Positions 32,301 through 44,787 are shown, numbered from the stretch's first letter. The stretch: 64,000 nucleotides of DNA from Cryptomeria japonica (GCF_030272615.1 NC_081414.1:768006153-768070152), one strand, 5' to 3'. Notes: generated by a model from the sequence alone, not told the origin. Made by a program: numbers and translations.

Positions 32301-35300
32301 TATATCAGTAGTGGATATTCCAGATTCATATGGGATGCTCCTAAGTCGAGATTGGTCCCGAAAATTGAATGGATATGTATCGACCGATTTCGCACACATG
32401 TGGCTACCATGGAGAGGAGTCCCGAACCAGATTAAAATTGATAGCACCCCAAGGTTGAGGTTGATGATAACTGAATATGGGGAAGACAACGAAGTCCTAT
32501 TTTTAGAGTCCGACCTGGGAACGTACAAGCCCAAAGTGGAGGAAATCTTGATGATACAAGGTATGCGAAATGAAGATACCCAGCAAGAAGTCATGGAATC
32601 AACAGAGATCGTCATTGAAAGTGATCAAGGATCCGATCAAGAGGACGAAGGGATGTTTGAAAACTTCAGAAGGTTCGTACAAAGAAACATCCAGCAAAGT
32701 GTGCAACTTGGCAACCTAACCTCCGTCCGAGATTTGCTTCTTCCGAATTGGTGTAGAATTCACAATGCCGTCCACTCAGAATTATCTTGTGCTTTATGCC
32801 AGACCGCATTGGAACAAGTAAACAAAAGAGTCCCACAGACACTACTTATAGAAGAAATTCAAGATTCAGAAGATGAGAGCTCTACAGAAAACGAAGTCTT
32901 ATCCGATACATCATCTGAAAGTCAAGAAAGTCCAGAAATAGAAAATCAAGAAAATCAAATATGGACATTAAGGTTCGACGGATCTAAATCCAAACAAGGA
33001 TCTGGAGCTGGATATGAATTGATTAGTCCAAAAGGAGAAACATACCTTGCCGCTCACAGATTGCAGTTCCCTTGTACCAACAACGTAGCAGAATATGAAT
33101 CTTTGGTTCATGGATTACTGTTAGCCATCCAAAAGGGGGCGAAGATACTGCAAGTATATGGAGACTCAGAAATTGCAATAAGGCAAATCAGAAAGCAATA
33201 TGTTTGCCATGACAAAAGATTAACCAAGTACAGGAATCGAGTCTGGGATCTAATCGAAAGTTTTGATGCTTTCAATATCAATTCAATTTATAGACATCAG
33301 AATCAAGTGGCCAATTCACTTGCACAGGCCGCTAGTTCGTTAATACCATTGGCAATGGAAGGATTGAAGAAGTTTACAATCGAGTTAATATTAGTTCCTT
33401 CAGTCCCAGATAACATTACCAATTTCCAAGTTTTCGAAGACGACAAGCACATACTAGACTTCCTAACCAACACGGACGTCTTCTTAACACAGATCATAGA
33501 TGAAGAAGAGGTAGGTGAGGCAGAGTTCGATGCTGAAGGAGTCCTGAACTTAAAGACAAACACTATTCCAAAAGGAATGGTGGAATTAGAAAGGATTTTT
33601 GATCCTGACAAGCTGAAAGAAAAGAAAAATCACAATGTACAAGGCAATATGTGTGATGCAATCAATCTAGGTGATGAGACACAAGTTAAAAATGTCTTCA
33701 TTGGAAAGTCTTGCACAGCGACTGAAAGAGATGGAATTCTGAAAAACATGAGGGACTTCCCAGATGTCATCGCATGGAGCTATGAAGATCTCAAGACCTA
33801 CGACACTGCAATTATCACTCACACAATCCCGTTGAAGCCAGGAAGCAAGCCATTCAGGCAAAGACAAAGACCCGTTAACCCTTTGTTAGAACCACTGATA
33901 TACCAAGAAGTAAAGAAGTTATTCACAGCCAAGATCATCTTCCCAGTAAGACATTCGACGTGGGTCGCCAACCTGGTACCTGTTAGAAAGAAAAATGGAG
34001 AGATCAGATTGTGTGTTGATTTTAGAAATCTCAACAGAGCGTCAGAGAAAGATAATTATCCGCTCCCATCATTAGATGAGGTATTGCAGATCGTCAATGG
34101 ATCACAGATGATGTCCTTTCTGGATGGATATTCAGGATACAATCAAGTTCTAGTCGAACCTGAAGATCGACTGAAGACTGCTTTCACTACCAAATGGGGA
34201 ACGTTTGCCTATAAAAGAATGCCTTTTGGACTCATAAACGTCGGGGCCACATTCCAGAGAGCTATGGATATCGCTTTCAGAGATTTAATTGGTAAATGCA
34301 TTATTATATATATGGATGATATCACAGTTTTCTCCAGACAAAGAGAAGATCATATGGACGACTTGAGAACAGTCTTCCAAAGATGCAGAAGATACGGTGT
34401 CTCCCTCAATCCGAAGAAATGCATATTTGGAGTCACAGAAGGAAAGCTTTTAGGACATGTCATTTCAGAGAAAGGGATATCTATCGATCCTGAAAGAGTG
34501 AAGGCCATATCTACTATCAATTTGCCAGCAAGCAAGAAAGAGCTCAAGTCATTTTTCGGCAAGATCAACTTCGTCCGAAAGTTCATTACCGGATTTGCCG
34601 AGATTGTCAGACCATTGAATGAAATGTTAAAGAAAGATGCAAAGGTTGAATGGACTCCACCAACCAGAAGGGCATTTGAAGAAATAAAGACCGCCATCTC
34701 AGAGGCACCAGTGTTGATCAGTCCAGATTATCTCAAACCTTTTTATTTATATTCTTTCGCCTCCGATTACACTTGTGCCGCCATTCTCACCCAAAGAAGT
34801 GAAGAGAGGGACGAAAACCCAATTGCTTTCATGAGCACTCCGTTGAAAGATGCGGAACTGAGATATCCAAATGTTGAAAAGCAAGCATACGCATTAGTAA
34901 AGGCAGTGAAGAAATTCAGACATTACCTCCTGAGAGCCAAAATTTATGCAATAGTGCCCGATGCAGCCGTCAAGACTCTTCTCATGCAAAATGAATTAGG
35001 AGAAAGAAGAGGAAAGTGGGTCGCCATTATCCAAGAATTTGATATTGAGATCCAGCCCATGAAACTTGTCCGAGGACAAGCTTTGGCGCAGACATTGGCA
35101 ATAGATGGGCCAGGATTAGTTCAACAAATTTATGAATTAGAAGATGTCACACATGATGAATGGTACAAAGATATTGTGACATATTTGCTTAATCACAGAT
35201 GTCCTGCTCACATGACACCTACACAAAAGAGAGCATTAAGATTAAAGTGTCAACATTACATGCTTCAAGGATCTGTTTTATACCGCAAAAACTATGAAGG

Positions 35301-36414
35301 AGTATACCTGAGATGTGTTGGCAAAGATGAAGCAAAGCAGATAATTGAACATTTCCATTCCAAGTTTGGAACCGGACATGGAGCCAACCTCGCCACAGCT
35401 CACCAGATCCTAAGAGCAGGATATTATTGGCCTACGCTTTTCAAAGATACATTCAATCACATTAAGACTTGCCACACATGTCAAATCGCAGCTTTTAGAG
35501 AAAGAAATCCTGCCATGCCATTGAATCCAGTGATTGAAGCCAGACCATTTGCCAAATGGGGAATGGACTTTATCGGTGTTATCAACCCCGCATCCTCAGC
35601 ACAACACAAGTACATCATTACAGCTACAGATTATTGTACCAGATGGTCAGAGGCACAAGCACTTAAAGTTTGTTCTACCGAAGTTGTAATCAAGTTTCTA
35701 GAGGAGAACATAATCACAAGGTTTGGATGCCCTTATGCATTGGTTTGCGACAATGGATCGGCGTTCACATCATTGAGATTCTCAAATTGGGCTTTTGAGT
35801 ACGGAATAACCCTCAAGTTTTCATCAAATTATTATCCTCAGGGTAATGGGTTAGCAGAATCCACAAACAAAAATTTGCTCAGCGTCATCAAGAAATTATT
35901 AGAGAGAAGTCCAAGAGAATGGCATACCCAGTTAAGATTTGCTTTATGGGCAGACAGAATCAGAACGAAGAACGCATTAGGCATTTCGCCTTATTTTTTG
36001 GTTTATGGCCAAGACCCAGTCTTCCCCATGCAACTCAGGATTCCGACCTTAAGATTCATTCAGGAGTACATGGAAGACACTGATGCAGTGCAGGCCAGAT
36101 TGACACAGTTGATGAACCTAGAAGAAAAGAGAGATCAAGCACTAGAGAACTTCGCTAAACACCAAGGAGTGGTGAAGAGATGGTTTGATCGACAAGCAAG
36201 AGTCAAGGCGTTCCGAATTTCAGACCTCGTCCTGTATTGGGACAAAGCACATGAGAAAAGAGGAGAACATGATAAGTTTGATAAGCTCTGGAAGGGCCCT
36301 TATCAAATTTCAGAGATATTGGGAGAAAATGCATTTACGTTGCAGACTTTAACTGGAGAGGACATCCCGTTGCCTGTCAATGGGAGATATCTCAAACATT
36401 ATTTCCAATCCTAA
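29302..36414 (+). CDS. Gag-pol polyprotein of element B (one in-frame stop)
   Basis: One frame of about 2,370 codons interrupted only by TAA at 29527-29529, after 75 codons (MVLPNEGLN...). Residues are numbered here from 29533. Gag capsid-like region 112-260 (EHFCSKFNVSDF, WDAMKDAFIAKFG); NNQGF-rich basic stretch 416-446; CHHC finger near 486 (WCRLHN...HSELQC). Protease with YDSGA (D864). A second CHHC-like finger near 1073 (WCRIHNAVHSELSC). Archaeal-type RNase H about 1144-1265 (RFDGS D1149, NVAEYES, YGDSE). RT about 1447-1650 with YMDD 1593-1596. Gypsy RNase H about 1730-1860. Integrase H2C2 finger, then D2012, D2073 and E2109 (D,D-35-E); no chromodomain; end HYFQS. The stop may be a simple nonsense mutation. 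Placing the extra RNase H before RT is unusual, and the normal RNase H has lost catalytic residues. Gag and pol share one frame, so no frameshift is needed. Confidence 0.93.
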
Positions 36415-37365
36415 AATGCCAAGGCCTTCCCTTGTACATAGTTAGTTTAGTTTGCTTTCGTTGTTTCTCATTTTCGTTTGTTTTGTTTCTCGTTTTGTTT
36501 TGGTTTAGGTGTTTTGTTTTTTGTTTTAGGTTAGTTGTTTTGTCCTGAGGGGTATCCATTTGACATTGGGTGATTTTGTTATGTAACGCTCTGACTTCCT
36601 GCTAGGTTGTTGGGTGCATTTGGAAAATCATGAGGTCTTTTGGAACAACAAAGGGAGTTTCTTTTAATGAAGCTTTGAGTCAGGACGTATTTGCATTGAA
36701 GTAGATTAGCTTATTGAACTCACGTATTTTTGTCCTTCAGTTATTATATTTTCACACACTTATAATCTCCGAGTCATTATGGTTTACAGGCGAAGCTGTG
36801 ATCAGTGAAAAATCTAAAGTCTAGCTTCAGCGCCACCGCAATCCTCAAACCCTAGTGAGTTTTCAATACTCATGAGCCAAAGAATTGACAGAACTGAAAA
36901 GCAGTATCAAAAGAAAAGATGAAAAAATAAGAAAAATCAAAAGAAAAGAAGATGAGCTAAAGAGAAATATCAAAATTGGCTAAAGGGAATTTACGAGTAA
37001 CTCCATCGGGGCTATAGACGCCTGACTGGCAATGGAGCAATGTTCGTGAGCTTGCGGCGATAACCTCGTCGAGACTATGGACGTCTGACTGGCAGCGAGG
37101 CTCTATCCAGGATGCTTTTGGAGTTTAGACGAACTACGTAGCTTATCACAGGGGAACTTGAAGACCATGATTGTCTTGTTGAGGGGAATTAACGCATTTG
37201 CACACACATGGGTAACTGTGGACTTGATACTTTGTCTCAATATGATGGTCTCTTCTTGTAAGTGTTTCTTAACTCCTGGATTTGTTGCGGGAAGTTTTCT
37301 GAGTCTTCTTTTAGAAGGATTGATTCCCAAATGTTTTTGCAACATTTCTCAGTGGTGTCGCCAGA
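36415..37365 (+). other. 3' non-coding region between pol and the 3' LTR
   Basis: No gene is present. From about 36893 to 36985 there is a long A/G-rich stretch (AAAAGAAAAGATGAAAAAAT and similar) that is also purine-rich in element C. Two 37-nt hairpins follow. The last bases before the 3' LTR read GTGGTGTCGCCAGA, which is not a polypurine tract; the same bases abut the LTR of C. Confidence 0.6.
37001..37100 (+). other. Conserved twin hairpins (candidate RNA signal)
   Basis: Two 37-nt hairpins at 37001-37037 (arms CTCCAT/ATGGAG) and 37064-37100 (arms CCTCG/CGAGG). They share the internal core CTATnGACGnCTGACTGGCA while their closing stems differ in sequence but still pair. Element C keeps both (50152-50252, minus strand). 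They lie about 300 nt upstream of the 3' LTR, in the genomic RNA. Confidence 0.65.
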
Positions 37366-37805
37366 TGTTGTGACCATTTCACACATCGCCCCATCGCAAA
37401 TGGGGACCCCTTCTTTTCGCTTGTTTTCGTTCGTTTTTGCTTTTGTTTTTAGGATTTTGTTAGTCAGTTAGTTGTCTGGATTTAGGGTCAATCCTTAGGG
37501 TTTTTATTTTGTCTTTTCGGGCCAAAATCCAGTCGTTTTTGAGAGCTTTTGGAGCTTCCTTTTCTAGGATGCAAATTTTGAATGCAATGAATTCGCCAGA
37601 ATGGTCTAATGTTCAATTGGAATGTTGATGCAGAGCTTAAATTTGTCTAAGTGTTGAGAGCCAAATGTGAATTTTTGTCCGATTGAATATTTTGACCAAA
37701 TTTTGACCTTTTTGATTTTTGATCCTGGGCATTGGAATTGATTTGTTTTTGCCTTGTGAAGTGTTAAAATGTGAAAAATCATGTTATTTTGGCCTGTAGG
37801 AGCAA

Positions 37806-39575
37806 AATCGCTCCTGTCCCTCAGTGAAGGACGGGAGCTCGTTTTCAAATATCTCATTATTCCTGCAGGGTCCAGACAAGTTTCGAGTTGGAAGTGATGG
37901 AGAACAACGAGATCTTTCCATTGAATATAAATTGAAGATTTTCATGAGCACAGAAATGCCTCCAGGAGGAAAATCGCTCCTGTCCCTCAGTGAAGGACCG
38001 GAGCTACAAATCAAATTTTGCCTTGTCCTTGCGAGATTTCGACGACTCGAAGATTTTAAAACGTCCAAAGGGAGATGCTTTACCAAATGAATATAATTTG
38101 AGATGCAAAAATGGAGGAGAATGGTCCACAATGCAAAGTTCGCTCCTGTCCCTCAGGAAGGGACCAGGGCGAAGTATCTTATAGCTCCCGTCCCTCTCCC
38201 AGGGACCAGAGCGATGTCCTTCATTAAGCAAAATCCAGGCAAAAACCAAGGCAAGTTTACGTTCAAAAGCAAGAGAAAGCATGAGATGAACTCATTGAAT
38301 ACAAATTGAAGATTTTAAAACGTCCACAGGGGTCCCAAAAGGCCTAGTTCGCTCCTGTCCCTCAGGAAGGGACCAGAGCGATTTTTGGTATAAATGATTT
38401 TCTGGCTAAGTTACAAGCAATGTTAAGGCATTGACGAATGGAGTGGAGTATGACGAGTCCGTTGAATATAAATTTAGAACCTGACAAAGTGAAATAAGAG
38501 CCACAAAAGGAGGATCGCTCCTGTCCCTCTCCAAGGAACCAAGGCGATATAGTGAATATATTGCTTTTCACTCAAGTTTGAAGCCGATCCAAGTCAAGAC
38601 AAGGTGGCAAAGGACATTTCAAGGCGTCTTCATCAAGCACAGGCACTCGAAGGTCGTTATAATGGAGAGATTTGCACTCTAAGACCTAGATCGCTCCTGT
38701 CCCTCTCCAAGGGACCAGGGCGATGTTGGATATATTGGCCACTTCATGCAAGTTTTACGTAAGGACAAGATTTTGCAGGGTCTTAGAAGGTCCATGGTGC
38801 CTTTTGAAGATGGTATACGAAGATTTCAATCGTAAAATAATCACCAAGTTGAACATATGGACCATATCGCTCCTGTCCCTCTCCAAGGGACCAGGGCGAT
38901 TTGCTTTGGACTCTTTATTTTGCTTCAAGTTCAAACTAAGTTAAGACTTCACAAGGTTATGCAAGGTTCGAGGCGTTCTTTGAAGACCACATGCCGAAGT
39001 TTTGAACGTCCAAACGTTGCTAGTCAAGCTAAAAAGCTCACATCGCTCCTGTCCTTTGGACAAGGACCAAGGCGATCTCATCAAAGGCACTCATGTTCCT
39101 TCAAAACGAGGCAAGGCAAGGATGAATAAGGTGAAGGACGGCGTTTGGAAGACATCACAACAAGGATCGAAGTTAGAAGTTGCCAAGGTCAAGGAGAAAA
39201 CATGGATCGCTCCTGTCCCTCTCCAAGGGACAAGGGCGATGATCCCTTTAAACGTCCAAACACGTCATGAAAACAAATGGAACAAGCTTAGAAGGAACGA
39301 GCAAGGATGTTATTCACTCTACAATGAAAGATCAAAGGTCGAAGATGCATAGTGAACGTGAAAATATGGAGATCACTCCTGTCCCTCTCCAAGGGACCAG
39401 GGCGATAAACATCCAAAAGGCACCCATGAACGCATGCAAGATGATCTAATTCGGAGGACCCATTAAAATGATCGATATTGAACGTGGAGATGAAGGAGTT
39501 GAACATAAAAAATGCAAAAATCACGACCAAATCATGGATCGCTCCTGTCCCTCTCCAAGGGACCAGGGCGATGAG
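37806..39575 (+). repeat. Hairpin-repeat array, 12 units (B, 3' LTR)
   Basis: Same 12 units as in the 5' LTR, with small changes: one unit reads AAGGAACCAAGG and another ATCACTCC, each weakening a stem. In the genomic RNA this copy is transcribed. Confidence 0.9.
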
Positions 39576-40519
39576 GTACGTCCCTTTCATTTTCATAATA
39601 TTGGCGCCAAATAAACAATTCGAATTTCCTTAAAATGCTAAGTTCGATAAAATTGAAAATCTAATTTAAACTAGCATTTAATATGGCGTTGATCCTTTAT
39701 TAATTATTTTGCCTTTATTAAAATCGAAATTTGCAAAAAAAACGTAAGGCATTTAATAATTAATTAATTAATTAATAAAAATCGCATGGAGCGCTCATTT
39801 AAGGGAGGTCGGCCTTTTTGTTTTATTTAAATCATTTAAAATCATTAAAAAATTGTTTTATATCCTCAAGTCGGCCTAAGGAATGAATGCAATGCAAGCG
39901 CTATATATGGAGGGTGAGAACTATTATTGTCATATCATTATTTTTATCCTTCATGCGAATTAAGGAGAAGCGAAGATAGTGCGAAGTATTTCATGTGTGG
40001 TGCGAATTTAATCCAAAGGTGGCGCTAGTCTATCAAAGGGTGGTGCGATATTTGAAGACTTCATTGGAGCGAATTTGCCAAGGATCGAAGACCACGTCAA
40101 AGGGGCGAGACTTGGAAGATTTGTTTGGGCGAACTTGAAGGTCCATTTGAGCGAATTGTCAGAGGTGCAATTGAGGATCGCGTTTAATCCAAGGGTGGCG
40201 AAGTGGATTTTCTTGAGGAGATAACATTGAAGACTATTTATACCTCAATTTTGCCTAGGCGATCTTTTCCTTTTTGCATTCTAGAGTTAGCTCTCTATTG
40301 AGGTATGGCGATTTGATTTTATTGTTTTATTCATTCATCGTCATATTTTAAATTTTGAATTTTGATTTTTTGAATCTCTTAGCTCAATCATCGTTGTTTT
40401 TTAGGAAATGATAACTCTAGAGACTTATCATGACGTTTCCTAAAAAAAAAAAAAATTCTCTCTCTAATCAACGTTATTCATCGCAAAATCTAGTCCTTAT
40501 ATTGAAATGTTGTGTAGGT

Positions 40520-43500
40520 ATGGCGACCCCGAAGGCGGGAGCATCCACCAGCCGCTCAGCTCTCATGAAAGAAGATCAGAAGACCGAAGAGGTGGAGACC
40601 AAGATCGTGTCGAAGTGGAGCAACATTGGAGATACAAACTTGGGGAACTTTAGCATGAAGAAGTTTCGAGAGGTCCCCTACATTGGCAATCCATCACCTG
40701 TCGCCCGGAGAATAATAGAGAGTGGCATCATTAAGGCGGCCGGTTTTCCTCCAACTATTCAGTGCCACGAATTGATGATCGAGTGTGCCCGTCACTACAA
40801 TCCACAGTCCAGGACAATTGTGTCCAATGAGGGAAACACTTTGGCGTACCTTTCAGAGGAAGCTATAAGTGAAGCTTTCCATCTTCCAGAGCACAGGGAC
40901 ATGATATATAAGAGCATTGAAGGAGCCAGATCAGTGTACGATGATGATCCAGATGCTTGCTTAAGCATAATCAATAAGAACTGGCTACTTAAGAGTCGTC
41001 CCCGTCTAAGCAAGGTACCGAACACACCGCACCGGATTGATTTCCAGGAGGAATACAGAGATTTGATTACTATGCTCAATCGAGTTACAGGAGCACCTCA
41101 TGCCTTCTATTTTGAGAAGTGGATGTTTTACTTCATCCAGGTGATTGTTCAAGGAAAGGGTACGATACATTGGGCTAGAATAATTAGCCATTGCTTAGAC
41201 GTACAGTTGAGGAGACTCAGGGCTACTAAGTCCTTCCACATGAGTTCATACGTCATCTATGCTTTGATCAGGAGTGTTGAGTACGCAGGACTACTTCACA
41301 GAGGAGTGATTGGAAGAGGACCCGGCGAGGTCAGAGCTTGTGATTCCTATGCCTACTTGCATCATCCGCCAGGAAAAAACTACAAGTTAGTTAATGATAC
41401 CTTCACGATGAACATCACAAGGACGTTGCAAGGAGGGATTCACAACAGGTTATCTCAGGATGCCCAGGAATTCATCAAGAGGTACGGTGCTTGGTTCATT
41501 CAGTTTCCCAAGTTCACTTACATTAGAGTGCATGGATGTCCTTTACCTCCATACATGTTGCCGAGGTATCCGACAGACAGAATTGTGTTACTTGAGGTAA
41601 CAAGGCAGTTGGCAGCGTATGTGAAGGCATTCAGACACAGACATCAGAATGGAGTTCAGGTACCTATTATTTTGGGTAATTCAGTTGAGGTATGTCCTAA
41701 TGTCTTAGCCATGGATGACGCAGAGAAGGAGTTAGCCTTGTATTCTTTTTCATCTTTTGCTTGGAGAAATAGTTTTGATCCACATGGACATTTAGAGGAG
41801 ACAGTCGGTAGAAGATTTAAACATGAGCACCAAATTGAAGATTTTATGATGAACCTCCTAGATGATCTTGAAGTGAAACGAAAGATACATTCTAGATTGC
41901 CTTTGGATTTCATCAGGAAATGCAGGATTTACAGAGTGGCCGACCAAGCTCAGGACAATGGCAGGCACATCCAGTCTTCCTATGATAGAGAAAGCAAAAC
42001 AATAAGGTTGGATTGGAATGAGCCCGAGGCCGTGGATTTAGATGATTTGATGGCACCAGTTTTCTCTTGTACTCGCAGATGGGTAGACGTTCAGCATCAG
42101 AAGTTGAGAGAACAAGGCATAGCTATGTCTTTTACTTTGGAAGAGAAACCAGCCGAAGGTGGAGCAAGCGTGAGTGAAGGCAATCCTAATCCTAGGAATT
42201 CAGGTGAAGGTAACCTTCGATGTGCCAGTGAGGGCAATCTCCATTCGAGAGGTTCGAAGAGAAAGGAAAGATCAGAAAAGAAAGAGCCTTCCAAGAAAAA
42301 GCAAGGTGCCAACAAAGATCAAACACCAGGTACTTCTTCCAGACCAGAGGATAGAACAATTCGAGTGGAAGAGTCCATGGAGTCGATGGTACAGAATGAC
42401 AGGCAGGAGGAAGGACAGGCACAGCATGTTTCATCAGATGGATCTCTCCAAGACTATGATTTAGAAGAAGATAATGAAATAACATCTCCTCCCAGACAAG
42501 AAGAAATAGTACATAAAGAAATTCAAGTTCAAGAGACAAGATCGAATATCCCAGATTGGTTGAAGGAAAGATTGACTAAGGTGATCGTAGTTGAGGACGA
42601 GGACAGTGCAATTGATTTAGAGAGCCTTGTTGGACGTTCACATGTGATAACAGAGAAGAAGAAGGCTACAAAGATGTCCAAGATGATTCGAGATGAGACT
42701 GGATCTAGAAAACTGCAGATAGCTACACCGGTAGCAGATAAATACGAGGGTGAGATCCTAGCAGAGGATTATGATATACAGACTTTTGAGTTAGGACCAT
42801 CCACAGCAGAGCAGACTTTAGAGGATGCCACCGACACATTTGAAGCATTGAAGGACAAGCTTAGAGAAGAAGTGGAAAAAAATAGAAAGCTTGAGAGAGA
42901 GGTCGGTGCATGGAGGACATATTTCAGTCACATCAACGAGCCTTTGGGACGTCAGGATCCAGTTAGATCACCAGTGCAGGCATTGCCCCTTCAATCGATC
43001 AATGAAGCAGAAAGATTCAGGAACCTGGTCCAGCGTACATGTAGTTGGATGGATAGATCTCATACAGTGGCCATAGAGTTTGTTACAAGGATGACGAAGA
43101 TTATTCATCAGGCTATCCAAGTTCTTGAGATAATCCACAGATTGATGGTAACAGTAGCTGCATTTGCCCATACCAAGGACATTATCATCCCTGTCTTGAA
43201 AGTAATAAGACATACATCCAGAAGAATTTTAGCGCAGGAGAGGATCTTGGAAGGTGATTCTCACAGTTTGTTCCAGTGGTCAACCTTACTCCATATAAAG
43301 AGTGTTCTCTTCGAGGACATCAGTGTTAGATGTGGTCAAGTTGAGGAGGTGATCAATCCGATCCAGGACAGAGTATTTGAGGTACTTCGTACCATTCTTG
43401 GCAGAAGGATCGAGGTCGAGACAGATGTGGATATACAAGAATTTGAGGATAGAATCAAGATCATCTTTCGCAAGGATGCAGATGTTACAGATGAACAGTA

Positions 43501-43741
43501 TGATCAGATGTACGCCACCATGCTCCTGATTGATAGAACGAAGGAACTTGAACCTACTTGGGATGCAGCTCTTCTAGATGCATTCGATTAGATCATCCAC
43601 TTAGAAGAGAGTATCAAGAATCTTCCCGAGATTCCAATCACAGAAATCGAAGGAATCGTGACAAAATTCATTGCATATGCTAAGAAAGAGAATTGGAAAG
43701 GGAATAAGATTCTAGATGAAAGGTTGTTACAGATGACATGA
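40520..43741 (+). pseudogene. LTR-encoded protein, B 3' LTR copy (late nonsense codon)
   Basis: The same 3,222-nt frame as the intact copy, but codon CAG has become TAG at 43589-43591, leaving 1,023 of 1,073 residues. Few other amino-acid differences exist. The missing tail (IHLEESIKNLPEIP to the end) is conserved in C, so this copy may be impaired. It lies downstream of pol on the genomic RNA, where a spliced message could express it. The acceptor-like TTGTGTAG before its ATG is intact. Confidence 0.88.
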
Positions 43742-43843
43742 CATCTTATTTCTCATTGGTTGATACCTCCTAGGTTTTTGTGCCAAATTTAATATTTGGC
43801 TATGTATTTAATATTGTTCAGTAAAAAGGAGGTCATTTGCAAC

Positions 43844-43933
43844 AAACCCTAATTAGGGTTTAGGTGTCATGATCTTGTCCGTTGATTTACTTTCAATCTG
43901 GACCTTTCATTGTAACTGGGGATGCTATATATA
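43844..43933 (+). promoter_or_regulatory. Second LTR promoter (B, 3' LTR)
   Basis: Telo-box palindrome at 43844-43861 and TATA at about 43925-43933, identical in layout to the 5' LTR. It could drive read-out transcription into element C. Confidence 0.55.
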
Positions 43934-44787
43934 CCCCCATTTTTCATTTCATTGAGGGGATAATAATAGTAATAGTTGATGTAATAGAGAAGAGAGATTA
44001 AAGTTAGAAGCAATTTTATTTTGTAGCAAGATTGAGTCTTGAAGAGAGAACTTCAAGCAATTGTTGTACATGATGACTTGGAAATCAATAAAATATTGAA
44101 GTTATGGTGTTTTGTTGCAAATTTCTTGAGTTATCTTCATGGTTGTTTGATACACTTGAATCGTGCTCAATCGAGGTAGTTGTTAATTTGAAAGACTAAG
44201 TGTGAGATTTGATATTTGGTAGGATTCGCAATCCAAACCACTAGCTTCTTGCTGATTGTAGGAACGCCTTGCGTGGTCGACTGGAGAACACTTTGAGTCC
44301 TTAATCTTCAATTATCATTGTGTCTTGGATATGTACCTTCGTAGTAGTGTCCTTGGTCTTTGATGCATTGAACATCATTATATTACCTTAGAAGATCGCA
44401 CTAATTTCAATTGAGTTGTTATCTTATGGCAAAATTGAAGTTGGTTGAGTCTTGCCAAATCTCGTCCATGCTAAGTCATTCATAGGGTTAGGCTAGATTA
44501 GACCTCTTAAACCCTATCCTTTTGCTTTTTTTTTTGAAAGTTCCTTTAGTTTAGTAAAATCTTCGAGCTTTAGAATGCGTAAGACCCCTTGGAGGAAACA
44601 GCAAATCACATCATACCACTAAAAAAGCTTGTCCACACGTGGAGACCCCACTAAAAGAACCTTGGAGTCTACCTAACTGATCCTTTATGCGAATCTTCAG
44701 TAGTTAGAGACTATTTTCTCAAGAGAGGATAAGATGCCTATTGGTATTTTATTCTGTGTATGATTGTGTATAAAATACACGTCAACA

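Larger units (their letters stand above)
21789..44787 (+). mobile_element. Element B: near-complete giant LTR retrotransposon (22,999 bp), Tat-like gypsy
   Basis: The boundaries are fixed by TG...CA ends and the CCTCC duplication. Order: 5' LTR (21789-29205), primer-binding site, gag-pol frame (29302-36414), 950-bp 3' non-coding region, 3' LTR (37366-44787). The two LTRs (7,417 and 7,422 bp) differ at roughly 35-45 positions by eye, so the insertion is comparatively young. Gag-pol has one in-frame stop near its start and is otherwise open, with intact RT and integrase catalytic motifs. There is no chromodomain, and an extra archaeal-type RNase H is present; both point to the non-chromovirus Tat group (Ogre-like) of plant gypsy elements. 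The special feature is a second, long ORF inside each LTR. It is nested in the LTR of element C, in the opposite orientation. Confidence 0.95.
37366..44787 (+). repeat. 3' LTR of element B (7,422 bp)
   Basis: Nearly identical to 21789-29205 along its whole length, with the same ends and parts. Differences include a 6-bp indel near 39344, scattered substitutions and a stop in the ORF. At several of the ORF differences, solo LTR A agrees with this 3' LTR (GCGGCCGG, GCTACTAAG, GAGGTCGGTGC), so at those sites the 5' LTR carries the derived base. Confidence 0.93.

Noticed and set aside
21789-44787. Endogenous pararetrovirus or LINE
   Set aside because: LTRs with target duplications, a primer-binding site, an integrase with H2C2 finger and D,D-35-E identify an LTR retrotransposon.
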